Position numbers and translations under genes: made by a program. From assembly GCA_017501345.1 (NCBI GenBank), contig JAFVXC010000030.1:1-64000 (forward strand): 64,000 bases of DNA, given 5' to 3'. Of this stretch, positions 16,842 through 24,216 are shown one piece after another. How positions within the stretch are numbered: the stretch's first letter is position 1; each line of letters opens with the position of its first letter. Origin of the DNA: Clostridia bacterium. Lineage in GTDB: Bacteria > Bacillota_A > Clostridia > Oscillospirales > CAG-272. Below the pieces are notes generated by a model. The model worked only from the letters and a program-made list of their open reading frames with translations. It was not told the origin of the DNA and ran no database searches.

Positions 16842-18250
16842 CCAAGCGCAAGGACGGTCGTTGGGAAGCTCGCGTTGTAGTCAGCTACGATGAAAAAGGT
16901 ATGCCGAAGACCAAAAACGTGACCGCGGTATCAAAAGCCAAATGCCTTGAAAAGCTCGAAAAGCTCAAAGCCGAGTAGGGGGCGGTCACAAAGAAAACCA
17001 CACCTACCATGTCCTTTGGCGAGTGGATGGATTCCTGGTATCAGACCTACTGCAAGAACACGTTGAAGGAATCTACGCAAGCCACCTACGAGCAACGGAT
17101 CTACAAACAGATCATTCCCAAAATCGGACACCATCCGCTGAATCAGATCACCACGGGACTCCTGGAAAAATTTTACGCCCAACTCAAAGCCAACGGCAGA
17201 CTTGTCCGCAGAGAAATATATGGCCCCGGGTTGGCGAATTCGGTGATTCGAAGCATCCACGCCCATTGCCGAGCGGCGTTGGATAAGGCGGTCGCGGAAA
17301 AGCTGATTCGTCAGAACCCCGCCATCGGGTGTAAGCTACCCTCCAAAAAATCTGCGGAGATCAAAATTCTTACCCCCGAAGCCATGCAAAAGCTTCTGTT
17401 TCAAGCACAAAAAGAAGATTTCTACGAGATGTTCGTGCTTGACCTTGCTACAGGACTACGCCGTGGCGAGATAGTCGGTTTGCAATGGACTGACGTCGAT
17501 TTCGAGAAGGGCACGCTCTCCATCACCAAGCAGATTCGCTATGTAAAGGGAAAACTGGTCATCGCGCCTCCGAAAACCAAGGCCTCCGAGCGAACTATCA
17601 TCCTTCCTCCGCCCATCCTGGAAATGCTCGTCGTGTATCAGGAAACGGTGGATTCGATATGGCTGTTTCCATCACCTGTGAAGAAAGAGGATGTGCCGAG
17701 AGATCCGTCCGCATGCAGAAAGGCTCTTGCCAGGATCCTCAAACGAGCCGAATGCGAGCACGTGCCGTTCCACGCCATGCGCCATACCTTCGCTTCCAAC
17801 GCCTTCCACTACGGTATGGACGTCAAGACCCTGGCGAGCACCATAGGGCACGAAAGCGTGGAAACAACTTTGAACGTATATGCCCACAGCTCCGAGCAGA
17901 TGAAGCGAGATGCAGCCAAGAAGATCGATGAGGCGATAGGCACGGTTTTGGGCGCAGATGTGACCGTTTCTGACGCCTCCTGCGGCGATGAAAACGGAGA
18001 GGCACAAGAACCCACGAACAGCGCGGACAAGCCTAAAACGGTGGAATTTAAGCCCTACCAGCCCAAATATCGCAAGCGTGGAACGGGATCGGTGCATCAA
18101 GTCAGCAAGAATGTGTGGGAAGGGAGATATACACCAACGGTCAACGGTAAGCGTATAGCACGCAATATCTATGCAGATAGCGAGGAAGAGTGCGAGATAA
18201 AGCTTGAGGCGCTGATTAAGGAAATGAAAGCGGAGTTTGGGATCAAATAA
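16805..18250 (+). pseudogene. Tyrosine recombinase (integrase 2) interrupted by an in-frame amber codon
   Basis: Reading from the ATG at 16805 gives an arm-binding domain (KRRKAGEGTLTKRKDGRWEA), then a TAG at 16976-16978 after 57 codons. The same frame then continues without further stops to 18250, with the core domain and catalytic residues (ATGLRRGEIVGL, HAMRHTF, IGHESVETTLNVY). Alignment with integrase 1 puts the stop opposite Tyr in KDQYAGV, so a Tyr codon changed to TAG. A downstream ATG at 17009 would give a 413-residue protein lacking the arm-binding domain. After the catalytic domain there is a second AP2-like arm domain (KRGTGSVHQVSKNVWEGRY). Whether it still works is uncertain. Confidence 0.75.
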
Positions 18251-18290
18251 ATGCATAATATCAAGGCTTGTGCATGAGTCTTGTTATTAT

Positions 18291-18378
18291 CCACTCTATT
18301 CGCCGGTTACACATCGAAATGTAAATAGATGTGTTAAAGACAGGGCAAGGATAAAACCGCCTTATGCCCATAGAGTGG
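18291..18378 (+). ncRNA. Candidate structured RNA, three-way junction
   Basis: After the integrase 2 stop, three nested pairings can be drawn: P1 CCACTCTAT (18291) with ATAGAGTGG (18370-18378); P2 ACACATC with GATGTGT; and P3 GGGCAAGG with CCTTATGCCC (two bulged bases). Together they make a three-way junction of about 88 bases. It matches no RNA family I recognise. It could alternatively be a recombinase site with inverted repeats. No covariation can be tested here. Confidence 0.35.
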
Positions 18379-18390
18379 GCTGGAATGTCA

Positions 18391-18420
18391 AAAATGATAT
18401 GTAGTAAGCAAAAAGAAGGC
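18391..18420 (+). repeat. Module-boundary repeat copy 1
   Basis: Reads ATGATATGTAGTAAGCAAAA followed by AGAAGGC. It is the most diverged of four similar intergenic copies (others at 20746, 23082 and 25161). It lies between the integrase genes and the toxin-antitoxin module. Confidence 0.6.
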
Positions 18421-18480
18421 TCTCAAATCAATTAATCGAGAATAAATTACAAAAAACACTGCCTAATATAAATAAATATA

Positions 18481-18509
18481 TTGACAAAATAAACGTTTTG
18501 GTTTATAAT
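18481..18509 (+). promoter_or_regulatory. Promoter of the HTH-DarG-DarT operon
   Basis: TTGACA (18481-18486) and TATAAT (18504-18509) are separated by 17 bases: a full-consensus promoter 27 bases before the HTH start codon. Confidence 0.85.
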
Positions 18510-18535
18510 GTTATTGAAGGGTGGTGAGACTCAAT

Positions 18536-18754
18536 ATGAGGATTGATGAACAACTGAAAATGCTTTGCTTAAAATCAGATATGTCGTTAGCTGAAATGGC
18601 AAGAAGACTTAATAAGACACCTCAAGCTTTTAATCAAAAAATGAAACGCGGAAGTTTTTCTGTAGAAGAATTAAGGGATATTGCACTTGTGGCTGGATGT
18701 GAATTGAAATGTGAATTTGTTTATCCAAATGGAGATAAGGTTACTATTGAATAA
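18536..18754 (+). CDS. XRE-type HTH regulator of toxin-antitoxin operon
   Basis: A 72-residue protein that is almost only a helix-turn-helix: LCLKSDMSLAEMARRLNKTP, then QAFNQKMKRGSFSVEELRDI. It is the first gene after a consensus promoter and precedes the macrodomain gene by 15 bases. Autoregulation of the operon is likely, as in many toxin-antitoxin systems. The ATG at 18536 is preferred because the in-frame GTG at 18521 lies within the SD region (GGGTGGTGAG). Confidence 0.8.
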   Translation: MRIDEQLKMLCLKSDMSLAEMARRLNKTPQAFNQKMKRGSFSVEELRDIALVAGCELKCEFVYPNGDKVTIE

Positions 18755-18769
18755 TTTAGGAGAGATATT

Positions 18770-19645
18770 ATGATTGAATATATTGAAGGGGATATATTTG
18801 AAAGTCCTGCTCAAGTCATAGTAAACACAGTAAATACTGTTGGAGTTATGGGAAAAGGCTTGGCGCTTTCATTTAAACAGCGCTATCCCCAAATGTTTGA
18901 AAAATATAAAATGGCATGTGAAAAGCATCAATTGTCAATTGGTAAATTAATGTTATTTTATGAAGCAGATCATTGGTTATTGATGTTTCCTACAAAAGAG
19001 AATTGGCGCAATCCGTCAAAGCTTGAATATATTGAAAAAGGCTTGATGAAATTCGTTCAGACATATGCAGAAAAAAATATTACCTCGATTGCATTTCCTC
19101 GTTTGGGATGTGGTAATGGCGAATTGAATTGGTCAGATGTTAAACCGATCATGGAGAAATATCTTAAAAAATTACCGATAGATGTATATATATATATTGG
19201 CACAAATCCCGATATTACTCCGGAGCATAAAGAACCTAAAAAGACAATTGATTGGTTGAAGCAAAATGCAAAGGACATGTCTTTCAACGGAGTAAAAGAT
19301 GATTTGTTAAATCTTAGTGCTATGCTGCCGTATTCTTTCGAAATTGGTAATCAGCAGTTTGAAATGACATATCAGGATCAGGCACTTGCGATCACATCTG
19401 TGTCTACGAATCAAAAATGGGATATAGAAGAAAGTCAATTGTACTTGATATGGGATGATGTTCGTGTAAGCTCAGTATTTGCTGAAAAAGATGCTAGTGA
19501 AGTGAAGAAGCTTGTCTATGGCTTACTTCATGCAACGGGATATCTTTCTAAAATCAAAATATACGATTCGAAAACTGATTCCATGGTTCCAGGATATCAG
19601 ATTAATTCGGGATTGGGTAGAGTCCATGGATTTAAGGAGGGCTAA
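18770..19645 (+). CDS. darG: DarG-like macrodomain antitoxin
   Basis: A 291-residue protein. Residues 1 to about 150 are a macrodomain: IEGDIFESPAQVIVNTVNTV, then GVMGKGLALSFK, the ADP-ribose-binding loop shared with DarG, and AFPRLGCGNGELNW. DarG removes ADP-ribose from DNA bases and so reverses the DarT toxin. The C-terminal 140 residues form a second domain, in the place where DarG binds DarT directly. The gene lies immediately before the DarT-like gene, with one base between stop and start. In described DarTG operons the toxin usually comes first, so the order is reversed. The AT-rich composition points to horizontal origin. Confidence 0.75.
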   Translation: MIEYIEGDIFESPAQVIVNTVNTVGVMGKGLALSFKQRYPQMFEKYKMACEKHQLSIGKLMLFYEADHWLLMFPTKENWRNPSKLEYIEKGLMKFVQTYAEKNITSIAFPRLGCGNGELNWSDVKPIMEKYLKKLPIDVYIYIGTNPDITPEHKEPKKTIDWLKQNAKDMSFNGVKDDLLNLSAMLPYSFEIGNQQFEMTYQDQALAITSVSTNQKWDIEESQLYLIWDDVRVSSVFAEKDASEVKKLVYGLLHATGYLSKIKIYDSKTDSMVPGYQINSGLGRVHGFKEG

Positions 19646-19646
19646 T

Positions 19647-20684
19647 ATGGAGTATATTGATATCATTCGTGATAACTCTGAAAATCATAGCCCTGTTGCT
19701 TGGTGGCCCAAATTTGCTTTTCACTATACGGATGTAACGAATGCTGTGAGTATTCTCAGCTCGGGCTTCTTATATAGTCGCGCAGATGCGGCGAATATGA
19801 GAGTTATGAAAAATGATAATGCGAGCCGTCAGGTTATAGATATGACAAATTCAGATGTTGTATCTAAGGTGCGATTCTATTTCCGTCCGTTAACTCCAAC
19901 GCAGTATTACAATGAAGGTTACAAGCACCCCTCATTGCGTTATGATGGTGATGAAAATGCAAATGTTCCGGTACCGATTTTCTTGTTGTTTGATCTTGAA
20001 AAGCTGTTAGCTCTTCCAGGTGTAGAATTTTCGGAAACCTCTCAAGCAGGACACGGTGCTAGAGTATATAGCGGTGTTGAAGCGTTTTCAAGATTGAATT
20101 TTGATTATATTTATGACAATTCATTTGATAATTTTGAAACCACAAAATCGTATCGACATGCAGAAATCGTTCATCCGAAATCAATGGCGATAGAGTCTTG
20201 CATCAGCAATATTTTGTGTCGAAACAACCTTGAGCGTACGACACTTTTGAATTTGCTGAGAGAGGAAAATCCACTTGCATTTGCAAGGTATCAGAACATT
20301 ATAAAGACATATAAGCGTGATACATTTGAAAATAACGGTGTCTTCCTTACTGAATGTTCATATCATGCAAACACAATAAACATTTCATTCTCTGATACGT
20401 ATTACGGTAAACGTTATATTGAGAGAATGATGGATAGAATTGGACTTGACACACTAAAGCCAATCAAGGTTAAGGTGTGGTTAAAATGGTTTAATGCAAG
20501 AACAACCGTTTACCAAGAATCAATAGAAGCTCAGGTTGATATTACAAAGCCGGGCGGTGTTCTTACTATTACAGGCCTTCCGGATGTTCCTGCGGCAAAG
20601 GATATTGGTATTAAGGTTTATTTTGACGATAAGCTTATGTGTTATGCGATTCAATCGCTTGAGTCTTCTGAGGTTTGGAGATAA
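19647..20684 (+). CDS. darT: DarT-like DNA ADP-ribosyltransferase toxin
   Basis: A 345-residue protein. The first 230 residues match DarT (DUF4433). FAFHYTDVTNAVSILSSGFL gives His26 and the NAD-binding entry. FYFRPLTPTQYYN includes an arginine (Arg80) at the position of the DarT RNP-like substrate loop, and HAEIVHP provides the catalytic-type Glu173. DarT enzymes ADP-ribosylate single-stranded DNA bases and block replication or phage growth. The last 100 residues form an extra beta-rich domain not typical of the short DarT. The SD AAGGAGG lies inside the end of the antitoxin gene, so the two are coupled. Activity is inference. Confidence 0.7.
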   Translation: MEYIDIIRDNSENHSPVAWWPKFAFHYTDVTNAVSILSSGFLYSRADAANMRVMKNDNASRQVIDMTNSDVVSKVRFYFRPLTPTQYYNEGYKHPSLRYDGDENANVPVPIFLLFDLEKLLALPGVEFSETSQAGHGARVYSGVEAFSRLNFDYIYDNSFDNFETTKSYRHAEIVHPKSMAIESCISNILCRNNLERTTLLNLLREENPLAFARYQNIIKTYKRDTFENNGVFLTECSYHANTINISFSDTYYGKRYIERMMDRIGLDTLKPIKVKVWLKWFNARTTVYQESIEAQVDITKPGGVLTITGLPDVPAAKDIGIKVYFDDKLMCYAIQSLESSEVWR

Positions 20685-20694
20685 GTTGAAAACA

Positions 20695-20741
20695 ATGGTC
20701 AAAGAACAACCTCAGAGATTTCTTAGTGGATCTTTGACCAT
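20695..20741 (+). terminator. Inverted repeat after DarT-like gene
   Basis: ATGGTCAAAG (20695-20704) and CTTTGACCAT (20732-20741) are perfect 10-bp arms, 27 bases apart, 10 bases past the stop. It could be a terminator with a large loop, or an operator. The TAGATTTTG after it is only weakly T-rich. Confidence 0.4.
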
Positions 20742-20745
20742 TAGA

Positions 20746-20775
20746 TTTTGATATGCAGTAAACAAAGAAAAGGCG
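20746..20775 (+). repeat. Module-boundary repeat copy 2
   Basis: Reads TTTTGATATGCAGTAAACAA followed by AGAAAAGGCGG. On the minus strand it forms the T-rich tail (CTTTTCTTTGTTTACTGC) of the hairpin at 20770-20799, so part of its conservation may reflect a terminator. Confidence 0.65.
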
Positions 20776-20799
20776 GCTCGCCGTCAAGTGAGCCGCCTT
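20770..20799 (-). terminator. Terminator of small Asn-rich protein gene
   Basis: AAGGCGGCTC (20770-20779) pairs with GAGCCGCCTT (20790-20799). Read on the minus strand, the stem is followed by a T-rich tail. It lies 5 bases past the stop of the minus-strand gene at 20805. Confidence 0.75.
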
Positions 20800-20804
20800 G
20801 AGTC

Positions 20805-20990
20805 TTATTTGCCATTTTTACCGTTGCCATTTCGGCTTTGGTGATAAGCGCTGTTGTTAGGATTCATCTGGTTGGAGCGATTGTTGTTATTTGCTCTGTT
20901 GGCAGAATTGTTCGGATTGTTCTGATTCGCGTAGTTGTTGAGCTGGCTACGGGAATGAGTATTACCGGATACACCTTTTCCTTTGCTCAT
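20805..20990 (-). CDS. Small Asn/Ser-rich protein
   Basis: A 61-residue protein opening MSKGKGVSGNTHSRSQLNNY and continuing with repeated NPNNSA and NNNNRSNQ blocks, very rich in Asn, Ser and Arg. Such small low-complexity proteins occur widely in Bacillota and are sometimes mislabelled alpha-amylase; no function is established. SD AAGGAGG precedes the ATG at 20990. It has its own terminator on the left. It is the only gene pair on the minus strand within the cargo (with 21079-21306). Confidence 0.7.
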   Translation of the reverse strand: MSKGKGVSGNTHSRSQLNNYANQNNPNNSANRANNNNRSNQMNPNNSAYHQSRNGNGKNGK

Positions 20991-21078
20991 GATATAAACC
21001 TCCTTGTTAGTAGTGATTTCATTATAACACAGGATTGTCAAAATCGTCATGAACAGGTGTTCAAAACGAAAAGCACCC

Positions 21079-21306
21079 TCAACCGAGGATGCTTTCGATA
21101 GGAACTTGAAACAGCTGTGAAAGAGCATATAAATGCTTGATGTTGGGGGAGCGCTCTCCGTTTGCCCAATAATAAATCAGGCGGTCAGAAGCCTGGATGT
21201 CCAAGGCTACAGACTCAATGGAACGCCCCGATTCTACAATCAGCTTGTATGCGTTTTTTGCTGTTCGTATTTCATCATATGGTTTGAGTTCCGTTTGTGC
21301 ATTCAT
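21079..21306 (-). CDS. XRE-family HTH protein
   Basis: A 75-residue helix-turn-helix protein: NAYKLIVESGRSIESVALDI, then QASDRLIYYWANGERSPNIK, then LYALSQLFQVPIESILG. The last part matches the Cro/CI closing helix. SD-like AGGTGACATC precedes the ATG. It lies between the Asn-rich gene and the Abi gene, which runs the other way, so it could regulate either. Target genes are unknown. Confidence 0.8.
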   Translation of the reverse strand: MNAQTELKPYDEIRTAKNAYKLIVESGRSIESVALDIQASDRLIYYWANGERSPNIKHLYALSQLFQVPIESILG

Positions 21307-21434
21307 GATGTCACCTCCAATAGAAGCGGACAGTCACATCAAATGCAACATTATTATATCACAATTTTTGCGGATAGTCAATGAGGTTCGGAAATCTTCT
21401 GAACAGTTGTTCAAAAACGCGGAAAGGAAAGTGA

Positions 21435-22253
21435 ATGAATCAAGAGATTTTAAAAACTTATTTTCCTGGCTTAATTGTAAAAGATGAGGACAGAGAAAAG
21501 TGCGAGAATTATTTGAAATTAAAAGGGATTGAACGTTATTCATCTTTGTATTTTGCCATAAAGGATAAAACTGATAAAGAGATCGATTATGAGTTGCTTT
21601 CTCAGCATTACCGTTATGATGTGAAACTAAGACGAGCTTTACATAAAACTATATCATTTATAGAAATTGCTATGAGAGCTGCTATTAATAATGCATACTT
21701 TGATCAGCACGTTCAATTAAGCAAGGACAGATGGATGAGTGAGCTTTCTGATTTGTTTGGTGTCGAGTATAAACCTGAACAAATCGTAAAGAGAAAGATT
21801 AAAAGACTTTTTACTGATAGAAATGTTGAAACTATTTCGTTATTTGAATTGTTAGAAAACTGTGATATGCATGTTTTGAATTCAATATTCCTATTGCTAG
21901 ATTCCGAAAAGCAAAAAGAAGTTTTCGATAACGATTTCGAACACTTAAAAGAAAATTTGGATGCGCTGCGCGAGTTGAGAAACTGTGTTGAACATCATCA
22001 ACTATTGATAATAAAACCATTGAAGAAAACTTGGTATAATGGAGAATGGCAAACATCGCTGCAAGCAAATGTTCAAAATGCAATTAATTTGTCCCCAAAG
22101 AATGCACGCAAGAATCTTAAAAAGCTTTTGAATAGTTGCTTAGTTATAGAGGAATCTGAAGATAGGAGCGAAGAAAATACATATCAATTGCTGCCGGCAT
22201 TTAAGGTGTATTTTGAGGATGTGGAATGGACAAGAAAGAAAAGAAACCGTTAA
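21435..22253 (+). CDS. Abi-like HEPN protein
   Basis: A 272-residue protein resembling the Abi_2 (AbiD/F) abortive-infection family. The N-terminus LKTYFPGLIVKDEDREKCEN and SRYDVKLRRALHKTI-like middle are typical. The HEPN RNase-type motif reads ELRNCVEHHQLL, giving Arg182 followed by His187 (Rx4H). HEPN proteins of this sort usually cut RNA to stop phage growth. The gene overlaps the nucleotidyltransferase gene by 28 bases, suggesting that the two act together as a HEPN/nucleotidyltransferase toxin-antitoxin or signalling pair. AT-rich; horizontal origin likely. Confidence 0.7.
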   Translation: MNQEILKTYFPGLIVKDEDREKCENYLKLKGIERYSSLYFAIKDKTDKEIDYELLSQHYRYDVKLRRALHKTISFIEIAMRAAINNAYFDQHVQLSKDRWMSELSDLFGVEYKPEQIVKRKIKRLFTDRNVETISLFELLENCDMHVLNSIFLLLDSEKQKEVFDNDFEHLKENLDALRELRNCVEHHQLLIIKPLKKTWYNGEWQTSLQANVQNAINLSPKNARKNLKKLLNSCLVIEESEDRSEENTYQLLPAFKVYFEDVEWTRKKRNR

Positions 22254-23074
22254 GCAAAGCAGTAGGCGAGTGGGATAACGGGTTTAGTGATAGAGAAAAA
22301 ATCGACTATACATATAACGAAATACGCAATGCCTTTTTAGCTGATCGTAGGTACAATCAGATGATGAGAGTGAATCAACTCCAATTGATTTTACGCGGTT
22401 CTGCATCTAAAAACAGTGCAAATGCCGACTCGGATGATGTTGATATCCATTGCGATTTTAACTGTGATGTAGATTTGTGTGACGAAAAAGATAATGTCGA
22501 GGCAGTTTTGATCAATCGCTTTGGCGAGGACTATGTTGAACGCCATATTAAATCAATCGTTGTGTTACCGAAGAAAAAACGCCTCAAGGTAGATTTGATT
22601 GTTTGTAGACAGGAGCAGGGATATGTATCTGTTTGGAACGATGAGACCGAAGAGGAAGAAGCGTTTTATCCGACAAAGGATCAATCTGAACTCGGTAAGC
22701 GTAACGATGCGACAAATGGTCGATTTCTGAACATGGTAAGAGCCTTTAAGACGGTAAGAAATATGGTGTGTGAAGAGCACGAAGGTGAATATCACATTCC
22801 TTCTCATGCAATTGAATGCATGCTGTTTTGGGTTAAAGCAAAGACATATAAAAAGATTCGTGACAACAATGCAGAACAGGATGCTAGAAAATTGTTTCTT
22901 GCGGTAGAGCAAAGTGTTAGAGCAAGATTGAAAAATATAGAAGATTTAGATGAAGCGACAGAGATTAACGGTATTAAACCGCTATTCTCTAACTGGAATG
23001 AGTATAATATTGTTCTTGAATTTTGGAATGATTTGCACGACTATTTAACAAGCAACTATGATTTTGAAAGATAA
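22226..23074 (+). CDS. CD-NTase-like nucleotidyltransferase
   Basis: A 282-residue protein of the polymerase-beta-like nucleotidyltransferase superfamily. LRGSASKNSANADSDDVDIH supplies the Gly-Ser helix start (58-59) and the first two metal aspartates (Asp71, Asp73). KRLKVDLIVC supplies the third (Asp123). The G-S-x(n)-DxD layout and C-terminal helical domain fit OAS/cGAS-like enzymes (CD-NTases of CBASS systems) better than the small MNT antitoxins, which are about 100 residues. Neither a CBASS effector nuclease nor a Cap2/Cap3 is present; the overlapping HEPN gene is the only candidate partner. Confidence 0.7.
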   Translation: MDKKEKKPLSKAVGEWDNGFSDREKIDYTYNEIRNAFLADRRYNQMMRVNQLQLILRGSASKNSANADSDDVDIHCDFNCDVDLCDEKDNVEAVLINRFGEDYVERHIKSIVVLPKKKRLKVDLIVCRQEQGYVSVWNDETEEEEAFYPTKDQSELGKRNDATNGRFLNMVRAFKTVRNMVCEEHEGEYHIPSHAIECMLFWVKAKTYKKIRDNNAEQDARKLFLAVEQSVRARLKNIEDLDEATEINGIKPLFSNWNEYNIVLEFWNDLHDYLTSNYDFER

Positions 23075-23081
23075 ATCAAAA

Positions 23082-23109
23082 TTTGATACGCAGTAAGCAA
23101 AGAAAAGGG
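23082..23109 (+). repeat. Module-boundary repeat copy 3
   Basis: Reads TTTGATACGCAGTAAGCAAA followed by GAAAAGGG, starting 8 bases after the nucleotidyltransferase stop and leading into the alcohol dehydrogenase leader. It has no adjacent hairpin. Confidence 0.65.
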
Positions 23110-23130
23110 AAAACTCAAAAAGAGGCAAAT

Positions 23131-24165
23131 ATGTTAACTTATACGTACATATCAAAAGGGAAATTCGGCTTGGTTGAGAAACCCAAGCCTACGATACAGC
23201 ACGAGAGGGATGCCATTGTTAAGGTGACCTTGGCGAGCATCTGCTCGAGCGATTTACATATTAAACACGGCAATGTGCCGAGAGCGGTGGAAGGGATCAC
23301 GGTCGGTCACGAAATGGTCGGCATTGTGGAAGAAGTCGGCTCGGCTGTCACGCACGTAAAGCCTGGCGATCGAGTCACGGTCAACGTGGAAACCTTCTGC
23401 GGCGAGTGCTTCTTCTGCAAGAAGGGCTTCGTCAACAACTGCACCGACAAAAACGGCGGTTGGGCACTCGGATGCCGAATTGATGGCGGTCAGGCAGAGT
23501 ATGTTCGTGTGCCGTTTGCGGATCAGGGGCTGAACAAGATTCCCGATAGCGTAACCGACAGACAAGCCTTGCTTGTGGGCGATGTTCTCGCTACGGGTTA
23601 TTGGGCGGCGAAGATCTCCGAGATCACCGAGGACGATACGGTTCTCATCATCGGTGCAGGCCCCACGGGAATTTGCACGCTCCTTTGCGTGATGCTGAAA
23701 AATCCCAAGCGCATCATCGTGTGCGAGAAGGACGAAAACCGCATCAAGTTTGTCAATGAGCATTTTCTCGATGTATTGACGGTTGCGCCCGAAAAGTGCC
23801 TTGATTTCGTTCGCAAGAACAGCGATCACGGTGGCGCAGATGTCGTACTCGAGGTAGCTGGAGCAAAGAATACCTTCGAGCTTGCTTGGCAGTGCGCGCG
23901 CCCGAATGCCGTCGTCACGGTGGTGGCACTTTACGACAAGGCGCAGACTTTGCCTCTGCCCGATATGTACGGCAAGAATCTGACCTTCAAGACCGGCGGC
24001 GTTGACGGCTGCGACTGCGAGGAAACGTTGAAACTCATTGCCGATGGCAAGCTCGATACCGAGCCGCTGATCACGCATACCTATCCGCTTGCAAAAATCG
24101 ACGAGGCGTATGAGCTGTTTGAAAATAAACGCGATGGAGTTATTAAGGTCGCGGTGGAGTGTTGA
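23131..24165 (+). CDS. Zinc-dependent alcohol dehydrogenase (MDR family)
   Basis: A 344-residue medium-chain dehydrogenase. The catalytic zinc ligands appear in LASICSSDLHIKHG and TVGHEMVG. The structural zinc cysteines lie in FCGECFFCKKGFVNNC, and the NAD-binding loop is VLIIGAGPTGICTL. Such enzymes oxidise secondary alcohols, polyols or similar substrates with NAD(P). The codon use is GC-rich, like the 1-6 kb array and unlike the AT-rich genes on both sides. It therefore came from a different source from its neighbours. The ATG at 23131 was chosen for its AAAGAGG SD. Confidence 0.85.
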   Translation: MLTYTYISKGKFGLVEKPKPTIQHERDAIVKVTLASICSSDLHIKHGNVPRAVEGITVGHEMVGIVEEVGSAVTHVKPGDRVTVNVETFCGECFFCKKGFVNNCTDKNGGWALGCRIDGGQAEYVRVPFADQGLNKIPDSVTDRQALLVGDVLATGYWAAKISEITEDDTVLIIGAGPTGICTLLCVMLKNPKRIIVCEKDENRIKFVNEHFLDVLTVAPEKCLDFVRKNSDHGGADVVLEVAGAKNTFELAWQCARPNAVVTVVALYDKAQTLPLPDMYGKNLTFKTGGVDGCDCEETLKLIADGKLDTEPLITHTYPLAKIDEAYELFENKRDGVIKVAVEC

Positions 24166-24216
24166 TTTCGCGAAAATTACAAAGTCTTTTATGAAATACT
24201 AATGGAGGTTAAAACC

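Noticed and set aside
16976..16978. Genome-wide reading of TAG as an amino acid
   Set aside because: Other genes such as fruK end with TAG at the expected protein end, so TAG acts as a normal stop.
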